Source: Aphelocoma coerulescens (Eukaryota; Chordata; Aves; Passeriformes; Corvidae). Taken from it: 64,000 nucleotides of DNA. The stretch spans positions 35,549,975-35,613,974 of the forward strand of contig NC_091013.1 of assembly GCF_041296385.1 (NCBI RefSeq), given 5' to 3'. Under the pieces are notes generated by a model. The model worked only from the letters and a program-made list of their open reading frames with translations. It was not told where the DNA came from and made no database searches. Shown in pieces: positions 1-13,451 of the stretch. Positions within the stretch are counted from its first letter, which is position 1. Every line of letters starts with the position of its first letter. The position numbers were made by a program, and so were the translations under genes.

Positions 1-3000
1 GTGCGGGCACAAAAAACTGAATAAAAAAAAAAGAATGTGTGATTTTGCAGAGATAGAAATAAATTAGAATAAGAAAAACATTTTGCTGCAAAACTATGCT
101 GAACAACTGGTCTTATAGTGATATATTCCAATGTGCTGCAGTTCTGCATTTATTGTAATATGTTCAAATCATACACATTTTAATCAGCTTTAATGAATAA
201 CAAAATTTATATCCTTTTTTAATTCTATGACTAGGCAATAATCGTATTTCTCACTCAAAGAATGAATCAGTTCAAGGGAGCTGTCTTTGTAAGCAGGAAT
301 TTATGATGATTTTCTGTAAAATCTTCTAATGAAAATCTTGGTTTCTGATCCATCAACCTATCTTATGTAATTTAAACAAAATGGATCTGATACTGCATGT
401 AGCATAACAAAAATTTTTATGATAGTTGTAAATACTAAATAAAAAGGCCAGACACACCACATTTTTATTCAATCATACAGGAGAATTTGCACTATGCCTG
501 CTCATACTGCAGATGATGATAAATATTGCTCTAACTCCCATACCTCCCACTGCAAAGACATCCTTCATCTCCATTATAAAATGTGTTTTAAGAGCTATAA
601 AAATACAAGTATTTCACTCATCTGGATTTATTTACAATGAACTACTTGGAGGTTTTTAAAGTCAGTCCTCTCAAACTCACTGCAAAAGAAAGGTTTAAAA
701 TCTCTTTTTCTCATGCAGCACAAAATGTCTGCCTTCCCAGCCAGGCTCACAGAAGAGGGTTTGGAGGCAGATCCCCCTCACACAAGTTCTTTTATCCCCA
801 GACAGCCAAAGGCTGGGCAGATAACGCAATAGGTCAGCTCCAAACACTTACACATAACACCTTCACAGCAGGAGGTGAACCTTTATGATCACATTCACCC
901 AGTTCTTGCTATTTACAAGGAAGAGATACATACTGTACCAAAAAATGTTCCCAAGGGGAAAAATTAAGAGATAGTTACTTCCAGTAAAAGCACAAAGCCC
1001 TTCCTCCATAGAGGCTTTGCAGTGTCCTAGCTGCTGCCCTTAGAAGCATTTCCCATCCCATGAGTGCAGCCACACGAGGCAACCCACCCCACCTCACGGA
1101 ATGTCAAAACCGCTCTCTCCTGCGCACACATGCAACAAAACATCTCTGGGTGTATCTACACGTAAAATAGCATGGCCCACTTCTCTCCTGAACAGAAGAA
1201 CCCTACAGCAGCTTCCCCTGGCTAGGCTGCCTGTACCAGATTGCCTGTTCCACGTTGTTCAATTGGGCTGTGCAATCCCAGAATACCCCTGCCCTGCAGG
1301 TCTCTCCTGGCCAGTGAGCAACGAGAACATGCAATGCCTTATTGGAAGAATTGCCCCCAGAAGTGCTTAGTGGAGGCACAACTGTGCCCACATGACTACT
1401 TCTTACAGGTACTGGTTCTTATTTTTCTTGTCTGGGATGCAGAGCAGTGAATTTACAGCACTGCTGTAAAAGCTGTGACATAGCTGCTTGCTAAGCCAGA
1501 TCCCTAACCCAGAGTCCAGTGATACAAGTATGCCACATGCCTATTGGTATCCCAGGAAAGTGTTCTGAGTCTTGACAGGACCACACACAGAAACCGGATT
1601 AACAGTGTATGAAAACCGAAAAGGTAAAAACCCAGCATTTTAGAAGAAAAACACAAAAACACAGATGGAACTCAGTACAGCTTCCCAATGCTTACTCCCC
1701 TTCCCAGAGGGTGCTTAGACTCTTGCATTTCCTAATGTCTTTTGGAGCTCTTTATATGTGTATATGCCATTTTCCAAAGCCAAATGGGAGGAAAATGAAG
1801 CAAAGCAAGAACCTTTACCCCATAACAATGACACTTGGATGACACACAGACACCACACCAATACATTTGACCCTTGGGGAGATGCAAAGACACCTGTTAG
1901 TCTGTCTGGCATTAGTGCTGGAAGAATGTCCTGCGCATGGACCTTCCCTGGAAGGTACTGCCCACCATGAAAACAGGTTTGATAAAGGGTAGGGACTCAG
2001 CCTGGGGTTGTGCTGGATTAGGTCTCTCCTGCCTCATCCCAGGACAACTTCTCCACAGGAGTCTGCCTGAGCCTCTGCTCCAGCACTGAACAAGTTCCCA
2101 TGAGCTCTCACCTCCTGCTCCCTTCTCCCAAGATGCTCTGCACTACCCATGGCCTTTTCTGATTACCTTTCGTGACAGCTTCCCCAACTCCCTGTGCTGG
2201 GCAAAATGCAGGGCCGTGATGAACCAACAACAATGTTCTGCTTCCCAGCCTCCCCTCCTCCCTTACCTCCACAATCCAGTGATCCCATGCTGATCTTATC
2301 AAGGAACTGCATGTGTTCAGGAAGGAGGGGAGAAGTTCAGCCCCAGACACACATATCTGTTTCATCTGCCTCTCTGCTTCCCTGCAAATGGTAAGTTCCT
2401 TCTCCCTAATTTTCTTACCCAGCCATTGCAGCTCCTTTGTGTCTCAATCCCACATCACTCTGCACCCTGCAGGCATGAGCCTGTCACACACCTGGCTCAC
2501 CCTCCCCTTGCTGCTGAAACTGGTTTCCTGCTGGAGCCATGATCTGTGGCTCTGAGGCTCCTACCAGCTTCTCCATCCCCCTTCAGTATCAACCAGCTGT
2601 GACTAAGTTACAAGTTTTTTTGTACAAAGTTACATAGAAGTGGGAGATCAAGCAGAAGGGAGGTTCCAATCCCTTCTCCACCAGGAGGGATAACTCTCAT
2701 CTTGGTTAAACATCAGTAAACTTGCAAGTAAGGGATCAATCAAGAATGCCCTCACTGCAGGAAAAGATTCAGCCAGGTAGTGCCCAACAGAGACTCCAGT
2801 CCTCAAGGTTAAGGACTCGAATCTTGTGAATCATATGGTGTCTCAGCCTTTCCAGCCTCTGACTGAGACACCTCCTACAGTTCAGACATACCTAATGACT
2901 CTCTTTGTCCTCACTACCCACCCCAGCTCTACCCCAGTACTTGCTCTTTTATTAATTTTCTGATATTTAACAAGAATATACGCCACATTCACAGTTTCAT

Positions 3001-6000
3001 TCTTTATAAAAGTCTTTTAATCAGCAAATTCAAATGTTTTGCCATCAAAGTGTCTGTCATCCTGATGGTTCCCAACTAACTGTCCTGTTCCTCCCGCCCA
3101 TCAACTCTTCACAGTCCATTTTTCATGGGACAGAAACTTGTCACAGAGACCATGGAAGACTGAGGCCACCAGTCTGGACAGTGGAGAGACTGGAAGAGCC
3201 TGAAGTGAGACCCATCTCCACCAAGCTCAGAGGCAGCCAGGAAGAGCTGATGGGATGCTGGAGCCCAGCGCCAGCGCTGGTGCATTCGCCTGCACGCAGC
3301 AGCTCTCACCACGACTCAGGGTTGTGATTCCGGCAGAAAGACCTGCTCAGGCTCGACCTGGGACATGCTTGGTATAGGCAAAACCTCCAGTGAGGAACAC
3401 ATGAAGGATGGCTTACAAAGTGCAATGCTTAGCAGGCTTCTGACTTGACCCATCATGGGAATATTCCGTATGTGGCAAAAGGTGCAGCCGCTGCTGACAC
3501 AAATGCAACATCTTGTCTGCATTCAATTCCAAACTGTGTGATAACACCACAGCCCTTAGGAAAAACCTTGCCATCATTTTTGACATTAAAAAAACTCCTA
3601 AGATGTTAGTCTAATTGTTGCTGGAAACAGATAAACTCTTTTATCTGACATTACAAAATATTTTAAAAATGTTAGCCCAAGGCAAATACTTGGCATGGAA
3701 ACTCTTAGCCCAAACACTAGAAGTTTGGCTAAGTAGTAAGGAACTGAAAACTGAGTAATGTCTACTGCTACTGCTCCCAGACCCACCGATACTGTTCACA
3801 AGGGAGAAGTGTGCTGTATTAGCTGTGCCAAAGAAGATAAAGCAATGTGTCTTTCCAGCAAAGGCAAGTTCTTAGTTTCTCAATAGGTTAAAAAAAGAAA
3901 AGGAAAAAATGCAAACAATCCACATTCAAGGACTATGAGAACAACAACCAAATCTTGGTAGGTTCAGAACATAACTGAACCAGCTGTAATACCTCCTTAA
4001 GAACAGAGTCACTTTCTGAATCAATGTCATGCTGCTACACGTGAACGCAGCACAAGCCAGTTCCTTGGAAAATGTGTCACTTAAACAAAGTAAATACATT
4101 CCACAACCAAGGTTTTGATTTTACACTAAAATAAATGAGAGCATTCCTAATTAGATCTGGTTCAAAAGCCCCCTTTGTTTCCTAAAAATATACTCAGTAA
4201 CTGTTTGGTTATTTGAGTTGGCACAATGGTGAGTTATCCCACTCACAATCAGAAAATAGGAAAGTCAGTCACAGCACTCTAATTCAATAGGATGTTCTCT
4301 TAGAAATAAAATATTTCGGTTTGCAATTTGTATAAAAAATATTTTTACCTAAAAGCTATGAAAGGATTAAGTAAAAATAAGACATGGTTCACTCCTGCCT
4401 TTCAGAAAAGCCAATGGCAAATGTTCCACATACTTAAGTAGAACCGGTTGGGTTTCCCAATCCATCAAATAGCTGAATTTTTAACTGTCTTCCTCTGATA
4501 AAATGTCCACATTCAAGACATAAAAGCAAATGGGTCAAGAAGCTGCAGCATGTGGAGCCTGAGATATTTCCCCTTTCACAAACTGTTTGATGTCACAGAC
4601 AGAGAAAAAGCTTTGGAAATAATCAGAAAGACAAAGATAACATCAAACAAAAATCAGGATTTTCATGAATGAAATCCTTACTCTTTGAAAGCCAGAAGTA
4701 GTCTAAGGTTATCCCTCTAACTTACTAGTTCTTCCAATAAAAAATAAACCTTTTATAGACAATCTGGCATCTTCACATAAGATCCTATAATTTGGGCAGA
4801 CAACAGTGCTATCCAAGTATAACAAAATCTCTAGCTGACAACTGCTGCTAAAATCTGTACCTCAGATAAATGCTGGCATTGCACAACCCTCAGTTGCTCT
4901 GAAGGAGCCAGGCTGGATACTGTCAGCAGTGTCATGGTGCTCTGACACATGTGCCCAGACAAGTTACTTGCAATACCCAAGGCACCTAATACCTGTGAAG
5001 AGCAGTGTGTGATCAGCCAGCCTCCCCACAGTCAGCTCTCTTAAAACATGAACTCTTCTGAAAAATCTGGGAAGAAGGCACCTGTCATGCACTGAACTTG
5101 ATAAAAGAATATGGCTCTGAGAATTTCTTCTCATGTTAATACTGCATATTAGAGTCTTTATGAGCCTTCTAGTTTTTCCCATCACACATGGAAGATCCAT
5201 TGTAAGCCAATCTCACCACCACCTCAAACTACCTTTTCCAGCTCAAACCATGCCTCAAAGGCCCAGCTCCTCCATCATATCTGGTACTTATCATCCATTA
5301 CATACATAGGTAAAGGCTATTTGCTCTTCTGCTCATCCTCTTCTCTCTTTGTCCCTATCCCTCTATACCTTTTCCATCACAGATTTGCTTGGGTATTGCT
5401 CTAATTTGTCTTCAAAGAAGGATAAAGATGAAACGTGATGTTGTAAGCAAGACACTGGAAGAACTTTAATGAGATATCATATCCTGGGTTCACCACAGCT
5501 TTCCTGTGCAGCTGCAATGTCGATGAAACCCAAGTTTCACTGGAGTCAACAGCAGTTCTCCTCACTAACTTTCCCTCAAGGCCTTCTCCAGTGAATTTCC
5601 ACACCTCTGAGGTTTCTTTCCCTTTCATCAGAACAGCCAGTGTAGCCTGCAGCTGCTACAGACAAGGGAGCTGGCTCTTACCTCACCCAGTGGGACAGGA
5701 TCTTTTCATAGATCCAACTCTGATAATTTCAAACAATTTAACTATTAGTAACTTCAACTTATAAATATGACCTGTGAGTAAGTAAGCATCTATAAAATTG
5801 TTTGCATTTGATACATGCCCTTGTTCCCAGCCCCCAAATTTCACACTTCTTCTGAAGATCTGATCCTGCAAGTACTCAAACACAAGAGTAATTTAATATA
5901 TGATCAACTATGACAGCATCCATGGGACTCTTCAAGGGATTCCTGGCAAAGGATTATGGCTGACCTGCACGTGGCTGGGTTGTGTGTAGGTAACACAAGG

Positions 6001-8401
6001 AAATATATATATTTCACACACTCAGCTACTGATACAGCTTTTAATGTGCTCTAGGAACTGAAGAGGTAAGATCATACAGACTTATTAATTCTATCAAGAG
6101 ACTGATAATTTCTCAGATAATCCACAAAGTACAAAATATGATCATCTGAATTAGCTAGCAGTTTAGAAATACTGATTTTAAATTGGCTTAGATAGGCTTC
6201 AACCTGAAATATATTAACTGTAATCTGTCTGCAACAGGCTAATAATAGCCTGAAATCTCTAAGTTGGTATTTCATTGTTAATGAGTTAGACACTGCATGT
6301 TTGCCTTCCAGATGTATTCTGCTATCACTAAATATCTTGTGATTTTGGTGTTGGGTCTCTTGGTTTTGAGATCATTGAGTACTGTAAACAACATACAAGC
6401 AAGAACATTAACTACAAGGTGCTGAGCAACAGTTCTAGCACACAGAGAAAATGACTGCCTTCAAGGTTAGAAAAAACATCTCTGGCATGAAACAGTGACT
6501 ACTGGTCATGGAACTTTACAAAGTGTTTTTGTATCTGTCCCTTTTTTAGCCACAAGAAGACAGCAGACTCTAATGTGTTTTAACAGCAATACCATTTTTA
6601 GGAAAGTATTAAATAATTAACACTAGTGTACATGCTGTAATTTGCTAAATGCTTTTCAGCTGTACAAAGACACAGTTCTTTCCAAAACAAAACTAAAAAT
6701 TAGCACCCAATCGCTAATTAGCAGACTAGAAGACACATTCTCCTGACCTTCTGTCAGATTAAGCTTTCTGCACTGCTTGTGCTGCATCCCTCTTTCTGTG
6801 GCACACAGTTCAACCATTTAGCTTACTTCTTGTTTTCTACAGAAAATTACTTTGTTTTCTATGTCATAGCATTTTTCTCTTTTTAGCACTAGCACATTAT
6901 ATTTTAAAAAAGTTTATATAATACTCTATTTGCATTTTTAATATGTTTTGTTTATTTTAAAAACCAAGAGCTGAGCTTGCACATTACTGATGCAGAAAGC
7001 ATAGTAATGGAAAAACAGGCCCTTATTTGTCAGCTGAAATAATGCGTGCATTCAACCAAATTTTTCCTTTTAAATTAGAAATTAGAAAGTGAAATATACA
7101 TGCTAAAATAAGCTATAACAAAAAGAGGAGGTGACTAGTGCACTAATCTCCATTTAGTTGGATACATAAACCTTCGCTAGATTATTGTGGGATCTGGATG
7201 TTTAGCCCTAGGAGAATACTTTGAAACTCAGGATTTTAGTATTAATTTAATTTCCAACTAAATCCTTGAGTTAGGGAAGGGACAGAGAGCAAGTGATGGA
7301 GAGACAATTAAAAAAAAAATCACCAGTTACCTGAAAAACTGCTGAATTTCATAGCAATCTTAGATCAGACATGTAGTATTGATTATTTATTTAGTACAGT
7401 AATTCACATGAAATCCCATTTTTAATAACATTTCAATGTTAATTTCATAGATTGCATTATTGTAAAATGGTGGAACTTTCATCAATTAATCTTCAAATGT
7501 TTGGCTTTTTTACAGGTTTGCACAAGCCCTCAACAAATATCATACACCTTCATATACATACAGGATATGTAGACATGGAGATAATATGTGGAAAGTTCAC
7601 TAACATGTACCATGACTATATCAATCAAATGAAAAGATTTAAATTTAAAGCAATTAAATAATACTAACATGTAGTGCAAAAATTTCAGTGTAACAGTTCT
7701 TGCACTTTTACACTAAATGTAATAGAAGAGTACAGTTCTGATAATAAAATGCTTGGTCCTATGAAGACAGAGAGAAAAATTTTTACTAGCTTGCTGATAG
7801 TCTGATTCAGAAGTCACGGGACACACCAAAGTCTGATTTTCAAAACCTAATGGAGACTCTCCATCACCCCATAGATTTTTGGTCAGACTCTTAAAAGCAT
7901 GTGATTGCCTACAAATGCACTGTATGTGTAGCTGTCTGGCCCACAAGCTCTTATTCACATGCCAAAAAATAAAAATAACGTTTAATATCAAGAATGCTAG
8001 AGCTTTGGGAACTGTAAGAAATAAAAAAGTACCAGGTGACACTAAGAAACCCACTATTCTAAAGGCATACACTGAGACACAAGAAAATCAATGCCATTAG
8101 GTGATGTCCTGCAAAGTATCAAAAAGTCATGAAAAAAGCCATTCTCCTGACAACAGAGTTTTCTGACCAAAGACACTGTGCACTGACAATGTGCCCAACA
8201 ACCAGTTCCCATCTGACATTTCAATATTGCAAGCATTTTCCTTTTCCAGACATCCAAGCTTGTGTCCCGGAAATCCTGTGGGAAAGAGATGTAGAACAGG
8301 CAACTGTGATGAGGCTTTGGAGAGAGTAGTGCTTCCAGCTCCGCCATCCGTGATGGACTGAATCATCCTCCTTGGTGCACTGAGTTACAGTAAAAAAAAA
8401 T

Positions 8402-8444
8402 GAGAAAAAAGGAGGAAGGAGGAAGGGAAAGGGAAAAGGAGAAG
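8402..8444 (+). repeat. Uninterrupted purine tract (43 nt)
   Basis: Every base on the plus strand from 8402 to 8444 is A or G, with repeated GGAGGAAGG and GGGAAA units. An A9 run precedes it after a single T. On the gene-sense minus strand it is a C/T tract and resembles a strong splice-acceptor pyrimidine tract. Confidence 0.9.
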
Positions 8445-10510
8445 CCAACCAGATAGCCCAAAGGTCAGCACTTGTCTTGATTGTGCTCAACACTGTTGGT
8501 TTTTGCATCAGGCCATTTCTCCTCTATACGGTATATTCATTTTCCTCTTATGTAGCAAGGAAACATTTGGGCTTTCACTATGAAACTAGTAACAAAACTA
8601 AATGCTACAGATTATTTACAAAAGCAAATAAAAAGGACTATAAAAATAAAAGGTGCAAGAAAGAACATTCAAAAGTGGAGTCATTGCCAGACAATGGCCA
8701 GAAACTAACCTAGTTTTATGGGATTCTTTACCTATGCTTTGGATGAGATTCTGCTAAAGATAAGGCAAAAAGCAGATTTGGACCATTCATTTAATTGTAG
8801 ATTCTAAAAGGATTTTCTGAAAAAACAGATATCTCTTGCCAACTGTGTTTGATAAAAAAGCTTAAGTGAAATCACATACCTTTCTTGCAAGTCACAAATA
8901 CATAGACTGAATCAGGCAAATTTTAGTCTCAAGCTCCTTTCTTAAAAGAAGTTTTGGGCTTACACTCTTTGGTCTCATAGCATATTAGGAACAGTAGGAG
9001 ACCTATTTTCAAACAACTTTGTTTCTTGGATAAGTAGACATATTTAATTTTCATCCATTCCAATTCTGCAGAGGCTAGGGCAGAAAAAATATCTTTTATC
9101 CCAGAGGGCTTCCCAGTTGCTTTAGTCTTATCATTTTCCCCCCAATTGGCCTCCAAGCCCCTGCTGACAATGCTGGCTCTGCTCATGCTGAAAACTAGTG
9201 GAGGACAGGGGATGCCTGATGGGTTCATAGAATTAAAAATACTTTTTTCCACAAAATGTTGCTTTTCAAATAGTGTTGTTCCCATATGTGTAACAGTTTT
9301 TACTCTGCATGTTTAAAAGTAAATCTGGAAAGACTTTGTAACTAGGCTTAAATATCCTCTACCTCTAATTATCGCACAATTAAAATAATAATAGTAGGAC
9401 TTTTTGACTAATCAAAGAAAAATGAACACTTAATTGAACATTTCACAAATGTTTCATATCAATCAGCAAATAAAAAACCCTTGAATTTTTATTGCAGTAT
9501 TTCCTTGTGTTGCTGAGAGCTCTCTTTAAGGCATCAATGAATATAACAAACCCATTTATTTATAGCATGTTTGCTCTCACTAGGATTGAAGTGTGCACAG
9601 GAAAACAGAAGATGTTCTCTGGGATGTCTTAATAAAAACATATGTAAATAGTTGGGGAAACAAGAACAGCAGCATATCACAGCAGCAACTTCTTCAAGAA
9701 GCCTAAATTGTTGCTGGTGGGTTTTTCCCTTAGTTAAATAGACAGGTGAAAATTCCCCTTTAGGACAGTGCAAACAGAGCATGCATGGTTTCTGGAGGAA
9801 AATTATTGTACACCTGGCTTCCAAAAATACTGTGGCTACAATACAAAATTAGATAGCAAGTATGTGAATAACAAAAGCTAAAATCCCTAAGAATAATGAG
9901 ATTCATTTGATAATTGTACAAATGCAAGATAAATATTGTCCTTTTAACTTGTGCTCTGGTCACTGAGGATGCAGTTTTATGAGCAACTTGCCAGTAGCAC
10001 GTGAATCTATGCAGTGACTTCTCCGAGGTTGCTGAATGATTTGCCAGATTGTATTTCAGGTGGTTTAAACCCCCAGCCCAGCTCATCAGTCAACCACAGT
10101 GAACAAGTGTTTATACAGGGAAAATTATAAGGGGAGAGAAAGTAAATAAAGATGAAAAGACAGGCTTTCTAATGGCATGAAGTACAGCTTCTCTTTCCTT
10201 TCTTATTTTTCTTAGAGACGATCCAATTCTTGTACAATTGCATTATTCTTGGTGCCAGAGAGCTAAAAAATCACAGCAAAGGAACCAGACTTGCAATAAC
10301 ATCATGAGCAGATGTGCATTGAAGTGTTCAGACTGCTCTCCTGACAATCTCTCAAAAAAATGCAATTTAACTCTAGAAAGACATCCCAGTTAATGCAGAC
10401 CTATGGTAACCTGCTGTATGGTTCAGATAATCTATTTGAAATGTGAAGTGATAGACGAGAGCTCCATTTGTCACATCTTCCCCTGCAGATATGTGAAGAA
10501 AAAAACCAGA

Positions 10511-10516
10511 ACTCAC
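10511..10516 (-). promoter_or_regulatory. DHRSX: 5' splice site GTGAGT of the 102-bp DHRSX exon
   Basis: The minus strand reads AATAATG|GTGAGT, matching the vertebrate donor consensus at all six intron positions. The split leaves one G of the codon after NN, which fits an Ala (GCN) beginning the AG of NNAG. Confidence 0.9.
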
Positions 10517-10618
10517 CATTATTCACCAGGACATGGAGTGGACAATTCTTTGCTCTAAACTGCTGCACAAATTGCCGTATAGACTTCATGGAAGCCAAAT
10601 CACAGTATAAAAACTCCA
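10517..10618 (-). CDS. DHRSX: DHRSX internal exon (102 bp), VEFLYCDLASM to PLHVLVNN
   Basis: This is the second DHRSX exon in the window and the clearest coding signal. On the minus strand a strong pyrimidine tract ending CTCTTCTCTCCCAG precedes it, and a near-consensus donor G|GTGAGT follows. The first two bases (TG) complete the Val codon begun by the upstream exon. The 33 following codons read EFLYCDLASMKSIRQ onward to HVLVNN, and one G is left over for the next codon. Against human DHRSX as I recall it, about 27 of 34 positions agree, including the whole of VEFLYCDLASM. In the SDR fold this covers beta 3 to beta 4: the Asp-Leu after Cys sits near the cofactor adenine, and NN begins the structural NNAG motif, whose AG must lie in the next exon. 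Phase is 1 at both ends. I found no following exon between here and position 1. Confidence 0.96.
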
Positions 10619-10660
10619 CTGGGAGAGAAGAGGAGATGAAAACAAACAGAGTTAAGTCAG
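10619..10660 (-). promoter_or_regulatory. DHRSX: 3' splice site and branch-point region of the 102-bp DHRSX exon
   Basis: Read on the minus strand this is CTGACTTAAC, then a T/C-rich tract, then CCCAG. Two branch-point-like sequences (CTGAC and CTTAAC) put the candidate branch adenosine 34 to 39 nt before the exon, within the usual range. This supports the exon start at 10618. Confidence 0.75.
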
Positions 10661-13420
10661 TTACAATGACATAAAAACACATAGACATCAACAAGGACTC
10701 CTGTGATAATATCACCAGTAAAGCAAAGGTTTATAAAAAGAAACTAGGCTTTTCAAAATCATGGGTGAAGCTGGTCTCAGAAGGTTCTTTTTTTCTCCTT
10801 CCTCCCTTCATTTCTATTTTTAAAATATTGATTCTTCACAGAGCAAATATGGGGAAAGTTGCTGCCAGGAGGTGAGGAAGGGCATCAATTGAAGCAAATA
10901 TTCACCAGCCCTACTGTTCTTACTACTGCTACCATTTAGGAAGAGGGGCTACAGTGCTGCAGCACTGAGATGATCAGGACATGGTAGCTGGAAATCAAAT
11001 GGGTAGAGGAGAAGGCACATCAGACACTGCAAGGTTTCCCTATGTTTCTGACACAAATATGCTGCCCTTTGTTTTTTCCCAGATTATTTGCTGAGTATCT
11101 GCTGTTGGAATAGTTTATAAAAGAGAGCTTTATTGCCAGTAGGAGAGAAGAGCAGCAGCACAACCATGCAGCAACTCCACTGATCACTGATCAGCAGCAC
11201 AAGTAATGCTGTGGCTCCCATGGGTATCCAGGGACATTTGGTGTCCAAGTCACCTGGGAGCAACAACCAGCCATGAAAATGCCATTTAAATGTGGGTAAG
11301 AGTCATGCTGACCCTTGGCTTTGGCAATGCCAGTGTGATTTGAGAGACACATACCTCACACGGATATTGTGAGTGGCATCCTGCCTATACTGCTGGTGTT
11401 GGTCAAAGGGCAGGGTGGCAGGGGTGGGGGGTTGGCAATCTGACTGCACCAACATAAATTGCTCAAGTGGCAGGGTGTCAGTGTCTCAAAACATATTTGA
11501 TACCAGTCTTTATTTCCAAGAAAACACATATCTAACAAGCATCCTTTTGTCCAAAGCATTAGTCAGCCATCAACCTTCACTAGAACACTACAAAATTAAT
11601 TAGTTAAAATAAAAAATATTACTTAAATCCGCCAGTAATGTTAAACCCATCAGGTCTGAAAATTCCCCTGCTGCAGTTGTTCATCTTTCAACCCCAGGCT
11701 CTCACAGCACTGCCTCATCGGTTGCCTTGCTTTGCATGAAGCCATGACCAGAGTTATAAAGTGAAAACAAGCAGTGCCCCCTGCCAACGGCAGTAGCTAT
11801 ACACACACAAACAATCCAAATTCTTTAGAAGCTCTGCAAAGGGCAAAAAGAAAGAAAATAATGACCTTGCCCAACTGTTTTACCATTTGAAAAAGTATAT
11901 ATTGCATGCCAGGCTTTTGGTTTGTTTCAGCATTAGCCATGTTTTAAGGAAGAAAATATGAGCCTCTACCACAGATATTTATCTCTTCTGGTTTCCTACT
12001 TGTCACTGTGGGAACCCAAGTCAGCTAGCTGTTGTCAGCTCCACCCCGCCAAGACATTAAGGCTCTGATTTGCTTCCATAAAGTGAATTTTCCAAGGAAG
12101 AGCAAAAGGTGTTTCAAATTGAGAAAGTCAAACAATACTGAGCAACCTTCAGTGACTAGGTCCATCAGAGAGGAAGGCAAAGGCTGTACAAAGCATCTCC
12201 CTTTGCTCACTGTGTCCTTGCAGGGTGAGCCCTTACTGTCCTGTTTGGTTTCAACGAGCTCCCAGATTTCCCAAGCTGTTCAAACCTCTGCACAGATGCT
12301 CAGTCTCCAGGATGGTTTTGGCCACCACATCAAAGGACTGGGGTTTCAGAGGCTCATGGTGTCTTCCCCCCTCCCTGCTGCCCTCCCTCCCCTGGCCCTG
12401 GGGCTGCTGCCCTGTGCTCCACAGGAAGGAAGAGCCACCCCTTTCCTTGCATGTGGCTTCCCCTACCTCTTCTTATGAAAGAACCAGCCTTTGAAAGAAA
12501 GGGAAATTAAAGATACACAGTTCTTCAGAAAATGCTAAAAAATGCCTTTCTGATAGGAGGATTAAACTATTAGATAAATAGGCTCCAGTCCAGGCTGTAT
12601 TAAGAGACATTTCCTCTTACTCTCCTCCCTGGTCCATCAGGGATGTTCACCAAACTGTTTCATCCCATCCCTACCAAGGCTCTGAACTATAATGCCTCTT
12701 TAGAGCATGTCAGTACAATAAGAGATTAGGAAGGCCTGCAGGCACAACAGAAAGATAAATAAAAAAAAAGACGTCCACATCTGTTATTTAATTCCTTTCC
12801 AGGAGAACACTTTCTCTTGTTGCCTTAGTATGAGGCTTTAATAATCCTTATATATTTGAAACCTAGACAGTAATAGTCTCCTGAAATTGTCTTAGTGAAA
12901 GTATATAAATTATTCAGTGGCCTTTTCCATTAAAAAAAAACAAACAATGCTTAGATTCCATTTATAAGATAGTGTAAATACATTTTTTCAAAGTGTCTCT
13001 AAAGTAATACCAGTTCAACAACACTGCCTGTGAATAGAAATGGACAATTTCTTGAGCTCTCTGCAGGCCTTTAGGAGGTCAGCAATTTTGTTTAATTTCA
13101 CTGAAGCCCTGCACCTGGAGATGGTGAGGAAATGTAAAAGTTATTAAGTCCTGTCAGTGAACAGAGTTGCTCAGGCCATTCCTCTTGTTGCCTGGCCGCT
13201 GTATAAAACCACGTGAATAACACTGTAATTGCTCAGACACCCAAAACCTGGTCATAATAACTTAATAATAATTAGTGCAACAATGAGTGAAGTGAAGGCC
13301 TAGGTGAAGCTTTCTGCTGACTCTGCTCTTGCTCTACTTCTTCAGGCAGCATCAAGGAAAGAGATTAGGGAAAGCATGATCAGCTTCTTAGGAGGCAGTC
13401 ACACTGCCAATGGAGGAGTT

Positions 13421-13451
13421 CAATACAATACAATACAATACAATACAATAC
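13421..13451 (+). repeat. (CAATA)6 microsatellite
   Basis: Six perfect head-to-tail copies of the pentamer CAATA, followed a few bases later by one more CAATAC. It is likely to be length-polymorphic. Confidence 0.95.

Larger units (their letters stand above)
1..10516 (-). other. DHRSX: DHRSX intron downstream of the 102-bp exon (partial)
   Basis: This is the 5' part, in gene sense, of the intron after the NN-coding exon; its far end is outside the window. It is AT-rich single-copy-looking sequence, with GC-richer patches around 1.0-1.45 kb and 2.0-2.56 kb. I looked on the minus strand for the expected next exon (Ala-Gly of NNAG, then a stretch around NYLGHF) and did not find it. A 14-bp AT palindrome occurs at 6001-6014 and a long purine tract at 8402-8444. 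Open frames here are short and match no family I recognise. Confidence 0.8.

Noticed and set aside
1..10516. Next DHRSX exon (NNAG second half, NYLGHF region)
   Set aside because: Searched for by eye on the minus strand; no matching peptide flanked by splice sites was found, so it probably lies outside the window.
12032..12494. Overlapping open frames of up to 148 codons in a GC-richer patch
   Set aside because: The longest begins at TTG rather than ATG, several frames are open at once, and the products are low-complexity Pro/Leu/Ser-rich with no known family.
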